From assembly GCA_900540685.1 (NCBI GenBank), contig UQGS01000032.1, positions 1 to 25,225 on the forward strand: a DNA stretch of 25,225 nucleotides, given 5' to 3'. Position numbers and translations under genes: made by a program. This stretch comes from an uncultured Catenibacterium sp. (GTDB lineage Bacteria; Bacillota_I; Bacilli_A; Erysipelotrichales; Coprobacillaceae). Below are positions 1-6,858 of the stretch, piece after piece. The notes below the pieces were generated by a model. It was not told where the DNA came from. It did not search any database and worked only from the letters and a program-made list of their open reading frames with translations. Position 1 is the first letter of the stretch; every line of letters begins with the position of its first letter.

Positions 1-106
1 AGAAGTTATAGATAAATCTGCAAGTACCTATTGTTTTACGAATCTTGACTTTCTGGTCCTCTGTCGGATTTATTTCCGTCTTGAAGCTCTTCAGCAATTT
101 CCTCAT
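1..106 (-). CDS. TnpB / IS605 OrfB-family protein, N-terminal part (runs off window)
   Basis: Partial reading frame, open to the left edge. The 35 visible codons include KSFKTEINPTEDQKVKI and then KTIGTCRFIYNF. This is the N-terminal pattern of TnpB/OrfB proteins of IS200/IS605- and IS607-type elements: a basic beta strand, an NPT-x-x-Q segment, then a (G)xCRFxYN motif. TnpB proteins are RNA-guided nucleases related to Cas12. The RuvC and zinc-finger parts and any guide-RNA end lie outside the window, so activity cannot be judged. The frame opens after a TAG at 113-115. ATG at 104-106 has no properly spaced SD, because AAAGGG abuts it. A TTG at 95-97 would sit about 9 bases after that AAAGGG, so the start is uncertain. 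It overlaps a small ORF (36-200) in another frame. Family assignment is from motif recognition only. Confidence 0.75.
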   Translation of the reverse strand, partial: MRKLLKSFKTEINPTEDQKVKIRKTIGTCRFIYNF

Positions 107-200
107 CCCTTTCTATCAGTTTTTTATACTTATGAAGCCCTTTGCAGCATGCAGGAGAACACATGAAGTATTGAAACGATATCCTGCATGAGTTCTTCAT
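36..200 (-). CDS. Small 54-aa Cys-containing ORF overlapping the 5' end of tnpB
   Basis: An ATG-started frame of 54 codons ends inside the tnpB-like gene. The protein has four cysteines near the N-terminus (Cys5, 14, 18, 19; local sequence FMCSPACCKGLHKYKK), then a charged helical stretch (LIERDEEIAEELQDG). A TATAAT-like -10 lies at 216-221, only 15 bases before the ATG, so a transcript from it would be nearly leaderless. No good SD is visible. I do not recognise the family. It could be a real accessory ORF of the element, a coupling or leader peptide for tnpB, or a chance frame. Its cysteine pattern and clean start-to-stop frame make chance less certain than usual for this length. Confidence 0.35.
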   Translation of the reverse strand: MKNSCRISFQYFMCSPACCKGLHKYKKLIERDEEIAEELQDGNKSDRGPESQDS

Positions 201-461
201 CTGATTTCTAATCTAATTATAGTACAGATGAAATATCTATGCATTAAGTTCAGCTTCATGAACGCCGTTTAATAGGTGTTAATAAAATTTAATTTTCACC
301 AACCTATGGTTTATGGGTATTCAAATAATTCTTTAAAATTACAAAATCTATTTTAAAAATGTAACTTGATTTAGTAAATACTGATTATAAGTATAATAAT
401 GCTTTAGTTTGGGTTCGGTTTGCCTTTAAAGTTCCTTCTCTATCTCAACGTTATAATATCT

Positions 462-496
462 TAACGGATACGCCTAAAAGTCAATAAAATCCGTTA
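462..496. repeat. Inverted repeat TAACGGAT/ATCCGTTA
   Basis: Perfect 8-base arms at 462-469 and 489-496 flank a 19-base loop. No T-run follows on either strand, so it is not a standard terminator. It lies on the 5' side of tnpB, where the subterminal hairpin of an IS200/IS605-type left end would be expected. That role is inferred. Confidence 0.4.
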
Positions 497-516
497 GTTT
501 AAAATTTGTGATATTT

Positions 517-562
517 AATGTATTCATTTTAACGCTCTTCTTTGAGGGGATTTGAATACATT
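517..562. repeat. Inverted repeat AATGTATTCA/TGAATACATT
   Basis: Perfect 10-base arms at 517-526 and 553-562 enclose 26 bases that contain a small CTC/GAG pairing. No T-run follows. It may be an element-end hairpin or an operator. It is 20 bases from the 462-496 repeat, so the two may form one structured region. Confidence 0.4.
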
Positions 563-649
563 TAATCATAATAGTCAATATATTTAGTTACTTACATTTT
601 CCTCCTTTTCCTTAACCATTATATAGAATTAGGTTGATAAATACCATAA

Positions 650-677
650 AAAATAAGGCATGAAAATGCCTTATTTT
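650..677 (-). terminator. Terminator of the lactonase-family gene
   Basis: A perfect 12-base stem, AAAATAAGGCAT (650-661) and its complement (666-677), has a 4-base loop. The minus-strand RNA ends in a U-run. The stop codon of the upstream gene (671-673) lies inside the stem. Confidence 0.8.
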
Positions 678-1762
678 ACTACACGTAAGTTTTCTGTTCC
701 TTTTTCCATACATACTGGCGCATGGATTGTGAACTGATGATGTGTTTCATATAAAACAGCACGCTTTTCATCTTCTTTGATTTCAAAGCTTTCAAGTGTA
801 CCACCCTGTTTACATGCAACAAGTAAGAATTTATCTCTAAATAAGAGTAAGGATTTAGGTCCTTCATCTGTTTCCATACAATCCACTCTAGTAAGCTTAC
901 CTGTTTCATTATCTCTCGCAAAGGCAACAAGTGTATCATCACCTTTATTAATCACAAAGACAAAATGTCCATTTTCAGTAATAACCATATCCATAGGTGT
1001 ATTCACACCATCATATTCATCTTTAGAATAAGTCATTACTTCATCTACTAGAGTAAACTTGTTATGCTTTACACTATAGCAGGTAATAGTACTAGAAATC
1101 TGATTTAAGATATAGGCAAATTTACGATTCTTAGAATAAACAAGCTTAAGTGGTCCACTTCCTGGTGTCAACTTAAATGATAATTCTTCATCCTTAGTTA
1201 ATTCACCCTTTTCACCTTCATTAAAGAAGATGACTTCGTCGCCACCTAAATCAGTGACAACAAGTTTTGTATTATCTGGAGTGAAAGTCATGAATGTTGG
1301 ATGTGATTCAGTCTGTTTAATTGGATCAATACTATGACCATCTAATTTGACTGTCTTTGAAACTTTAATGATCTTAGAAGTCTTAATAGGTACACTCACT
1401 ACTTCACCATTATAATAATCGATTGCATAAGCATAGCTAGAATCTTTATTTAAGACAGTCTGAACATAAGTACGTCCTTCATTGCCTACTCTTGCTGCTA
1501 GACCTAACTGAGTTTCCATGCAGGCATACTGCCAGATACCACCATCCTGAACACGTCCTGTTCCATTACGATAAGTCAAGTACATGAAACGACCCTGTTT
1601 ATTCAATGCGAGAGGGCTGGCAAGAGACTTAACGAAAGTTTTCTTAATAATTTCACCATTGTCTACATTAAAGTAGAATGCATAGATACCACGATCAAGA
1701 TCAGTTCCTTCGCTACCCACAAAGAAAATATCTACTGTTTTTGTTTTACTAAAAAGTCCCAT
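671..1762 (-). CDS. Lactonase-family beta-propeller protein (6-phosphogluconolactonase-like)
   Basis: 363 aa, the usual size for the seven-bladed YbhE/Pgl lactonase family (PF10282). Repeated blade-like segments pair hydrophobic strands with xxGRFMYLT/KFAYILNQ-type motifs. The family's hallmark region is visible as ESHPTFMTFTPD near residue 152, followed by DLGGDE near 170. Characterised members hydrolyse 6-phosphogluconolactone in the pentose phosphate pathway, but many relatives have unknown substrates, so the substrate is not assigned. There is no signal peptide, so it is probably cytoplasmic. The start is fixed by AAGGAG 7 bases upstream of the ATG. It sits 37 bases after the DUF1292 gene behind a hairpin (1780-1805). 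No separate promoter is evident, so expression may depend on readthrough. Confidence 0.85.
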   Translation of the reverse strand: MGLFSKTKTVDIFFVGSEGTDLDRGIYAFYFNVDNGEIIKKTFVKSLASPLALNKQGRFMYLTYRNGTGRVQDGGIWQYACMETQLGLAARVGNEGRTYVQTVLNKDSSYAYAIDYYNGEVVSVPIKTSKIIKVSKTVKLDGHSIDPIKQTESHPTFMTFTPDNTKLVVTDLGGDEVIFFNEGEKGELTKDEELSFKLTPGSGPLKLVYSKNRKFAYILNQISSTITCYSVKHNKFTLVDEVMTYSKDEYDGVNTPMDMVITENGHFVFVINKGDDTLVAFARDNETGKLTRVDCMETDEGPKSLLLFRDKFLLVACKQGGTLESFEIKEDEKRAVLYETHHQFTIHAPVCMEKGTENLRVVK

Positions 1763-1779
1763 AATTATCTCCTTACTAA

Positions 1780-1805
1780 AACTAGGTAACGGTTGTTACC
1801 TAGTT
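1780..1805 (-). terminator. Hairpin between the DUF1292 gene and the lactonase gene
   Basis: A perfect 11-base inverted repeat, AACTAGGTAAC (1780-1790) / GTTACCTAGTT (1795-1805), has a 4-base loop. It contains the TAG stop of the DUF1292 gene (1800-1802). The T-tract after it is only four bases, so it is probably a partial terminator or attenuator rather than a full stop. Confidence 0.6.
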
Positions 1806-2123
1806 CTTATCACATTCAGAACAATCTGTGACGCAGTTCCCATCCTCGCATACGCAGCCATCACATTTATCATCTGTTTCTTCTTCATCATGCATATTGA
1901 AGTCTTCTAGAACTTCTTCTAGACGCTCCCATTCAGTTGGATCTTCGATATCATATAGGTGATTTTCATCATCATAACGTGATGCAAAGATCTGTTCTTC
2001 ATCATCTTCACTATAATACATGACATATTTATTTCCATTCTCTTCATCTTCATAAGTGAAAAGAATTTCAAATACGTTTTCTACCCCATTATTATCGGTA
2101 ATCACAATTTTATTTTCGTCCAT
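1800..2123 (-). CDS. yrzB: DUF1292 (YrzB-like) protein with a Cys-rich C-terminal tail
   Basis: 107 aa. Residues 1-75 fit the acidic DUF1292/YrzB family: an ITDNNG opening, a beta-strand-rich core with YYSEDDEEQIFASRY, and a C-terminal helix with EWERLEEVLEDF. The family has no firm function. It is typically the third gene after ireB/yrzL and yqgF, exactly as here. Residues 80-107 add a tail with six cysteines (87, 90, 92, 97, 101, 104; spacing C-x2-C-x-C-x4-C-x3-C-x2-C), which suggests metal binding. The start follows AAGGAG and lies 3 bases after the yqgF stop, so the two are co-translated. The gene ends in a hairpin. The family call is strong and the tail's role is inference. Confidence 0.85.
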   Translation of the reverse strand: MDENKIVITDNNGVENVFEILFTYEDEENGNKYVMYYSEDDEEQIFASRYDDENHLYDIEDPTEWERLEEVLEDFNMHDEEETDDKCDGCVCEDGNCVTDCSECDKN

Positions 2124-2126
2124 TGC

Positions 2127-2549
2127 TTATCTCCTTATCTTATCAAGATAGCCCTGAAGAATCTCAACTGCTGCCATCTTATCAACAACCTGTTTACGTT
2201 TCTTTCTAGAAACATCTCCAAAAATCAGATTATTTGTCGCAATCACAGTAGTCAATCTTTCATCTTCAAGAATAACTTCAACATCCATCATCTTCTCTAA
2301 GCGTTCTTTAAAATCAATAGAAATCTGTGCACGTTCACCAAGATCACCATTCATATGCTTAGGTAATCCTAAGACAATTGTATGAATATTATTCTCTTCT
2401 ACGATATTCTTGATATGATAAGCACATTTCTTATATGCGTTTTCGCTGAAATGATAAGTTTCTACACCATGTGCAAGCATTCCTAATGTATCACTTATCG
2501 CAATACCGCAAGTACGTGATCCTAAATCAAGTCCTAATATCTTTTCCAC
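2127..2549 (-). CDS. yqgF: YqgF/RuvX-family RNase H-fold nuclease (pre-16S rRNA processing / putative Holliday junction resolvase)
   Basis: 140 aa, full family length. The RNase H-fold acidic residues are visible: Asp8 in ILGLDLG, Glu97 in the DERLTT motif, and Asp123 in VVDKMAAVEIL. The conserved GLP motif is at 61-63. In E. coli the protein is linked to 16S rRNA 5'-end maturation, and in other work to Holliday junction resolution. It starts with GTG at 2547-2549, whose G is also the last base of the preceding ireB stop (TAG/GTG, 1-base overlap). GGAG lies about 8 bases upstream. This implies translational coupling with ireB. The operon order ireB-yqgF-DUF1292 is standard in Firmicutes. Confidence 0.93.
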   Translation of the reverse strand: MEKILGLDLGSRTCGIAISDTLGMLAHGVETYHFSENAYKKCAYHIKNIVEENNIHTIVLGLPKHMNGDLGERAQISIDFKERLEKMMDVEVILEDERLTTVIATNNLIFGDVSRKKRKQVVDKMAAVEILQGYLDKIRR

Positions 2550-2806
2550 TATTTAGACTCCAAATAGAACTTTACAAGTTCTTCAATAATTTCATCACGG
2601 TCAGCCTGCTGAATAATAGATCTTGCACTCTTATGACTTGAAATATAAGCAGGATCATTAGAGATCAGATAACCTGCAATCTGATGAACTGCATTATATC
2701 CTCTTTCTTCTAAAGCCTCAGCAACTGTCATTAAGTTGTTTCTAATTACTTCTCGCTTGAGATCTTCTGAGTTAAATACTCTTGTCTGTGTATAATCTTG
2801 TGCCAT
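2549..2806 (-). CDS. yrzL: IreB-family regulatory protein (UPF0297/YrzL)
   Basis: 85 aa, full length for the family. Recognisable segments are TQTRVF near the N-terminus, EVIRNNLMTVAEALEERGYN, and the conserved SNDPAYISSHKSAR region. In Enterococcus, IreB is a small phosphoprotein target of the Ser/Thr kinase IreK and affects cephalosporin resistance. There the phosphorylated threonines lie at the extreme N-terminus, and Thr6 and Thr8 here are candidates (inference). The start is supported by an AGGGGGG ribosome site. It follows alaS by 58 bases, which contain no clear terminator, so it may be cotranscribed with alaS. The stop overlaps the yqgF start. Confidence 0.9.
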   Translation of the reverse strand: MAQDYTQTRVFNSEDLKREVIRNNLMTVAEALEERGYNAVHQIAGYLISNDPAYISSHKSARSIIQQADRDEIIEELVKFYLESK

Positions 2807-2864
2807 AATGAACCCCCCTATACAAGTTATATTTTAGTATAAACGAAGATAAAATTCAATTTTT

Positions 2865-5471
2865 TTACAATTTAGATTTTACTGAAGTAATTGCTTCATC
2901 AATCTTATCTAATGTAGGTGCACCACCCTGAGCGAAATCTGGTTTACCTCCGCCACGGCCATCAAGTACTTCATTCATAGCTTTAACTAAGACACCTGCT
3001 TTATATGTATTTGTAAGATCCTTAGTGATACCTACAAAGTAAGAATTCTTACCTTCAAATGTACTAGTCACTACGACAATACCACTACCTAACTGGTCTC
3101 TGAAATCAAATGCCATCTGTTTAGCAGCTGCATTATCCTTTTCTACATGAGTATAAAGGAACTTCACACCATTGACTTCTTCAACCTGAGATGCCTGGTT
3201 CTTTGCTTCTAAAGCATTTAATTTACTTGTTAGTGTTTCGATTTCTTTCTTCATCGCATTAAGTGAAGTCATTGTGCTTTCAGCTTTTTCTACAATCTTA
3301 TTAAGATCATTTGCCTTAAGTACAGTACCTACTTCTTCTAGAGTTTCTTCAGATTTTCTTAATGCTTTATAAGCCGCTACATTAGTGACTGCTTCAATTC
3401 TTCTTACACCAGAACCAACTGAAGTTTCCATTTCAATCTTAAATAAACCAATCTTTGCAGTATTAGAAACATGTGTACCACCACATAATTCTACTGAGAA
3501 GTCACCTACACGTACAACTCTTACAACATCACCATATTTTTCATCAAATAGAGCTGTTGCACCTGCACCGATTGCTTCTTCCTTAGGCATTTCTTTCACT
3601 TCTACATCTACACCCTTGAAGATATATTCGTTAACCATATCTTCTACAGCTGTTAATTCTTCTTTAGTCATCTTTGATGGATGAGTGAAGTCGAAACGTA
3701 ATCTGTTTTCATCTAAGTATGAACCAGCCTGACCAACATGTGCACCTAAAACATTCTTTAATGCTGCATCTAATAAGTGAGTGGCTGTATGGTTATTTTC
3801 AATTAAAGCACGACGTGCTGTATCTACTGTAAGTTCTACAGTATCACCAACATGTACACTGCCGCTAGTTAATTTAATATAATGTAAATGCTGACCATTA
3901 GGTGCCTTTAATACATTAGTCACTTCAGCTTCAAACTTGTCAGAATGAGCACATCCTGTATCTGCACACTGACCACCCATTTCAGCATAGAAGTTAGTTG
4001 TTTCAACGATGATTTCACCTTCATTAGTCAATTCTTCAACCTTTTCTCCATCCTTGAATAATCCAATGACAGTAGTCTTTAAAGGTGCTGTATCATAAAC
4101 GAAAGTAGAAGGAGTAGTGAAGTCCATTAAATCAATCTTCTGAGAAGCCATTGATTCTCTTTCACCACGTGCTGCACGTGCACGATCCTGCTGTGCTTTC
4201 ATTTCTACCTGGAATCCTTCGCTATCTACGCTGAATCCAGATTCTTCTGCGATTTCAATTGTAAGTTCTAGTGGGAAACCATATGTATCATATAACATGA
4301 AGGCAGTAGAACCATCAATCATCTTATTATCAGAGTGTGCAATAACATCTTTGATCTTCTTTTCACCCTGAGATAATGTCTTATGGAATGCCACTTCTTC
4401 CTTCTTAACAGCTTCCTTAACGAATTCTGCCTTTTCTGGAAGATAATCATAGAATTCCTTCATGTTGTCTACAACAACATCTACTAAAGTATATAAGAAA
4501 GGCTTATCGATACCGATGTTCTTACCATAACGAACAGCTCTTCTTAAAATTCTTCTTAATACATAACCACGTCCTGCACGGTCAAACATCGCACCATCAC
4601 TTAATGCGAAAGTTACAGTACGGATATGATCGGCAATAACTCTATAAGCCATCTTATCTTCTGCATACTTTACATCAGCTAATTCTTCTGTTGCATGAAT
4701 GATTGGTAAGAATAAGTCTGTATCAAAGTTTGTTTCACCTTCCTGGATGATTGAAGTAATTCTTTCAAGTCCCATACCAGTATCAATATTCTTATGTGGT
4801 AATTCTTTATAATCTTTACGATCAATTGTAGGATCACAGTCAAACTGAGAGAATACAATGTTCCAGATTTCTACATAACGGTCGTTTTCCATTTCTTCAA
4901 AGAATAGTCTTTCACCGATATGATCTGGATCGTATTTTTCTCCACGGTCATAGAAGATTTCACTATCTGGTCCACCAGGTCCTGCACCGATTTCCCAGAA
5001 GTTATCTGCAGTCTTTAAGATATGTGATGGATCTACACCACATTCTTTAGTCCATACGTTGTATGCATCTTCATCATCTGTATAAACAGTGATATATAGT
5101 TTTTCTTTATCAAAAGCAAGCCATTCTTCACCTGTTAAGAATTCCCATGCAAAATGGATTGCTTCTGTTTTAAAATAATCACCAATAGAGAAGTTACCTA
5201 ACATTTCAAAGAATGTATGGTGACGTGCTGTCTTCCCTACGTTTTCAATATCGTTTGTACGAATAGATTTCTGTGCATTTGTGATACGATTACATGCTGG
5301 CTTTTCTGAACCATCAAAGTATTTCTTTAATGCGGCTACACCAGCATTGATCCATAATAATGTTGGGTCATCATGTGGAATTAATGAAGCACTTGGTTCA
5401 ACCATATGTCCCTGTTTCTTGAAATATTCAAGGAATAATGCACGAGTCTGATTACCTGTTAACTTTTTCAT
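2865..5471 (-). CDS. alaS: Alanyl-tRNA synthetase
   Basis: 868 aa, full length. The N-terminal class II catalytic domain starts with RALFLEYFKKQGH and includes NAGVAALK and the DNFWEIGAGPGGP region. The editing domain carries zinc-type motifs HTATH (near residue 559) and CGGTH (near 664). The C-terminal DHHA1 region ends with DGRGGGKPDFAQGGA. It charges tRNA-Ala and clears mischarged Ser/Gly. The start has AGGAGG upstream and lies at the end of a T-box leader with a GCT (Ala) specifier, which independently confirms the identity and predicts induction by uncharged tRNA-Ala. It is followed by ireB, yqgF and DUF1292 on the same strand. Confidence 0.98.
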   Translation of the reverse strand: MKKLTGNQTRALFLEYFKKQGHMVEPSASLIPHDDPTLLWINAGVAALKKYFDGSEKPACNRITNAQKSIRTNDIENVGKTARHHTFFEMLGNFSIGDYFKTEAIHFAWEFLTGEEWLAFDKEKLYITVYTDDEDAYNVWTKECGVDPSHILKTADNFWEIGAGPGGPDSEIFYDRGEKYDPDHIGERLFFEEMENDRYVEIWNIVFSQFDCDPTIDRKDYKELPHKNIDTGMGLERITSIIQEGETNFDTDLFLPIIHATEELADVKYAEDKMAYRVIADHIRTVTFALSDGAMFDRAGRGYVLRRILRRAVRYGKNIGIDKPFLYTLVDVVVDNMKEFYDYLPEKAEFVKEAVKKEEVAFHKTLSQGEKKIKDVIAHSDNKMIDGSTAFMLYDTYGFPLELTIEIAEESGFSVDSEGFQVEMKAQQDRARAARGERESMASQKIDLMDFTTPSTFVYDTAPLKTTVIGLFKDGEKVEELTNEGEIIVETTNFYAEMGGQCADTGCAHSDKFEAEVTNVLKAPNGQHLHYIKLTSGSVHVGDTVELTVDTARRALIENNHTATHLLDAALKNVLGAHVGQAGSYLDENRLRFDFTHPSKMTKEELTAVEDMVNEYIFKGVDVEVKEMPKEEAIGAGATALFDEKYGDVVRVVRVGDFSVELCGGTHVSNTAKIGLFKIEMETSVGSGVRRIEAVTNVAAYKALRKSEETLEEVGTVLKANDLNKIVEKAESTMTSLNAMKKEIETLTSKLNALEAKNQASQVEEVNGVKFLYTHVEKDNAAAKQMAFDFRDQLGSGIVVVTSTFEGKNSYFVGITKDLTNTYKAGVLVKAMNEVLDGRGGGKPDFAQGGAPTLDKIDEAITSVKSKL

Positions 5472-5479
5472 AATATCCT

Positions 5480-5697
5480 CCTAAAATAAAAAAGCCGTTC
5501 CTTAAAAGGAACGACTTAAATCGCGGTACCATCCTTATTCATAGATACTATCTATGCCCTTTATGACTTTAACGCAGTCATACGTTGATGTTTACATCAC
5601 TCTCGAAAGGAGCCTTCCTTCATACACCCAAGAACTTGCACCACCCGTTCTCTCTCTTAAGACCTCTATGAAGTACTTGTCTTTCTCAACGATTATG
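5480..5697 (-). promoter_or_regulatory. T-box riboswitch leader of alaS (alanine specifier)
   Basis: The minus strand carries the T-box core GGATGGTACCGCG (complement of 5522-5534). The TGGT at 5528-5531 would pair with the ACCA end of tRNA-Ala. In Stem I, the ACTTCATA/TATGAAGG and GAAAG/CTTTC helices frame an internal loop whose 3' side reads GAAGGCTC, giving the specifier codon GCT (5611-5613, Ala). A distal-loop-like GGGTGGTGCAAG follows the AGAGAG segment. The leader ends in a strong terminator (5488-5517). The antiterminator would use the T-box sequence and the terminator's 5' arm. Pairings were made by eye. Confidence 0.93.
5488..5517 (-). terminator. T-box terminator hairpin before alaS
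   Basis: AAGTCGTTCCTT / AAGGAACGGCTT (with one G-T pair) is followed by a T-run on the minus strand. It ends about 16 bases before the alaS start codon. It is the regulated terminator of the alaS T-box. Confidence 0.9.
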
Positions 5698-5702
5698 CAC
5701 CT

Positions 5703-5731
5703 ATTATACATAAAAAAAAGATAAGGCGCAA
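5703..5731 (-). promoter_or_regulatory. alaS promoter
   Basis: TATAAT at 5703-5708 with TTGCGC at 5726-5731, spacer 17. The -35 lies in the loop and inner stem of the terminator of the upstream Na/Pi transporter gene. Confidence 0.75.
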
Positions 5732-5740
5732 GCCTTATCT
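5712..5740 (-). terminator. Terminator of the Na/Pi cotransporter gene
   Basis: Perfect 9-base stem AGATAAGGC (5719-5727) / GCCTTATCT (5732-5740) with a GCAA loop, followed on the minus strand by a run of Ts (5712-5718). It abuts the stop codon at 5741-5743. Confidence 0.88.
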
Positions 5741-6712
5741 CTATTCTTCGATTAAAGAACCTTCTGCAAGCATTTCTCCCTTGATTGGTAATAACTTGTA
5801 GATAATTTTCATAAATACTGCATCAAATGGCAGCATAATGATTGTAGTCGCAATATTGAATACTGTATGGAAGTTTGCTACCTGATGGGCTGGAGATCCA
5901 GAGAATGCTGCAATCATTGATAATAATGGTGTAGTAGAACAAATAATCAAGAAGAAGATTGTACCTACTAAGTTGAATAATACATGGAATGTCGCAATAC
6001 GCTTAGAATTTCTACATCCAGTCACTGATGCAAGAATGGCAGTAATACAAGTACCGATATTTAATCCACATACCATATAAGCAGCTGTACTAAATGGCAC
6101 TAAGCCCTTAGTTGCAAGTGCTGATAGGATACCTACTGCAGCACCAGAAGACTGGATCAAAGCAGTAAAGGCAGCTGCAAATAATACAGCAAGGATTGGG
6201 TTAGAAAGAGTTGTCATTAATTTAATGAAGATTGGTTCTTTCTGAAGTGGCACAACGGCCCCGCTCATCATATTCAGACCCATGAAAAGAATACCAAATC
6301 CCGTCATGACTGATCCGATACCTCTTACTTTACGACTCTTAAAGAACAAGCACATGAAGACACCGACAACTGCGAAGACTGGTGCAACAACACCTACATT
6401 AATCGCAATCATCTGTGCTGTAATAGTTGTACCAATATTAGAACCCATTACAACCCAGATACATCTGTTTAATGTCATCAAGCTGGCATTCATGAAACCA
6501 ATCAACATAACAGTGACTGCAGAAGAACTCTGTACAGCAGCTGTTACACCGATTCCGACAAGAACACCTTTAAATTTCGTATTTGTTAGTTTTTCTAAGA
6601 TAGTTTTTAAGCGGTCACCTGCAGCATCTTCTAAGGAATCACTCAAAACCTGCATTCCATATAAAAAGAGTGCCAGCCCGCCTAATAAATCAAGCCAGTT
6701 AGTTATTTTCAT
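5741..6712 (-). CDS. Na/Pi cotransporter family protein (PF02690, YqeW-like)
   Basis: 323 aa integral membrane protein with about 8-9 hydrophobic segments. The inverted-repeat signature of the Na/Pi-II family is present twice: QSSS at 61-64 (TAAVQSSSAVTVMLIG) and QSSG near 186 (TALIQSSGAAVGILSA). It imports or exports phosphate with sodium. The protein stops after the membrane domain and lacks the PhoU-like C-terminal domain of longer NptA/YjbB proteins, so it is of the short type. The start has GAAGGA upstream. It is monocistronic, with its own candidate promoter (6741-6769) and terminator (5712-5740). Transport direction and specificity are not readable from the sequence. Confidence 0.9.
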   Translation of the reverse strand: MKITNWLDLLGGLALFLYGMQVLSDSLEDAAGDRLKTILEKLTNTKFKGVLVGIGVTAAVQSSSAVTVMLIGFMNASLMTLNRCIWVVMGSNIGTTITAQMIAINVGVVAPVFAVVGVFMCLFFKSRKVRGIGSVMTGFGILFMGLNMMSGAVVPLQKEPIFIKLMTTLSNPILAVLFAAAFTALIQSSGAAVGILSALATKGLVPFSTAAYMVCGLNIGTCITAILASVTGCRNSKRIATFHVLFNLVGTIFFLIICSTTPLLSMIAAFSGSPAHQVANFHTVFNIATTIIMLPFDAVFMKIIYKLLPIKGEMLAEGSLIEE

Positions 6713-6740
6713 AATCTCGTTTTCCTTCTTTTACCACTCC

Positions 6741-6769
6741 ATTATAACGTGTCTCTACGTAAATGTCGT
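6741..6769 (-). promoter_or_regulatory. Candidate promoter of the Na/Pi cotransporter gene
   Basis: TATAAT (complement of 6741-6746) with ACGACA (complement of 6764-6769), 17-base spacer. The -10 is perfect and the -35 matches four of six positions. Confidence 0.6.
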
Positions 6770-6790
6770 TAACTAAATGTTAAAATAATC

Positions 6791-6827
6791 TTAAGTTTAT
6801 GTAAAGTACTTTACAAAAATAACTTAA
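6791..6827. repeat. Nested palindrome between recD2 and the Na/Pi transporter gene
   Basis: A perfect 16-base palindrome (6800-6815, TGTAAAGTACTTTACA) sits within outer arms TTAAGTT (6791-6797) / AACTTAA (6821-6827). It follows the recD2 stop by about 30 bases and lies just upstream of the transporter promoter. Without a proper T-run it is a weak terminator at best. A dimeric-repressor operator is an alternative. Confidence 0.5.
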
Positions 6828-6858
6828 ATTTAATGTTTTTAACAAACTATTTACTTGA

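Larger units (their letters stand above)
107..670. other. AT-rich region without a recognisable gene upstream of tnpB
   Basis: Apart from the small ORF at 36-200 and the terminator at its right end, I see no convincing gene here. It holds two perfect inverted repeats (462-469/489-496 and 517-526/553-562), listed separately. It also holds a minus-strand TATAAT (618-623) followed by AGGAGG (601-606) with no ORF behind it: the ATG at 595-597 is followed at once by TAA. This could be the left end of the TnpB-type element plus relic sequence of the gene it entered. That reading is inference. Confidence 0.5.

Noticed and set aside
3385..3684. 99-codon plus-strand frame opposite alaS
   Set aside because: Antisense shadow of a well-identified gene with no supporting signals.
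6282..6776. 164-codon plus-strand frame opposite the Na/Pi transporter
   Set aside because: It is antisense to a clear membrane-protein gene, has low-complexity Pro/Thr-rich sequence and no SD. It is a shadow frame.
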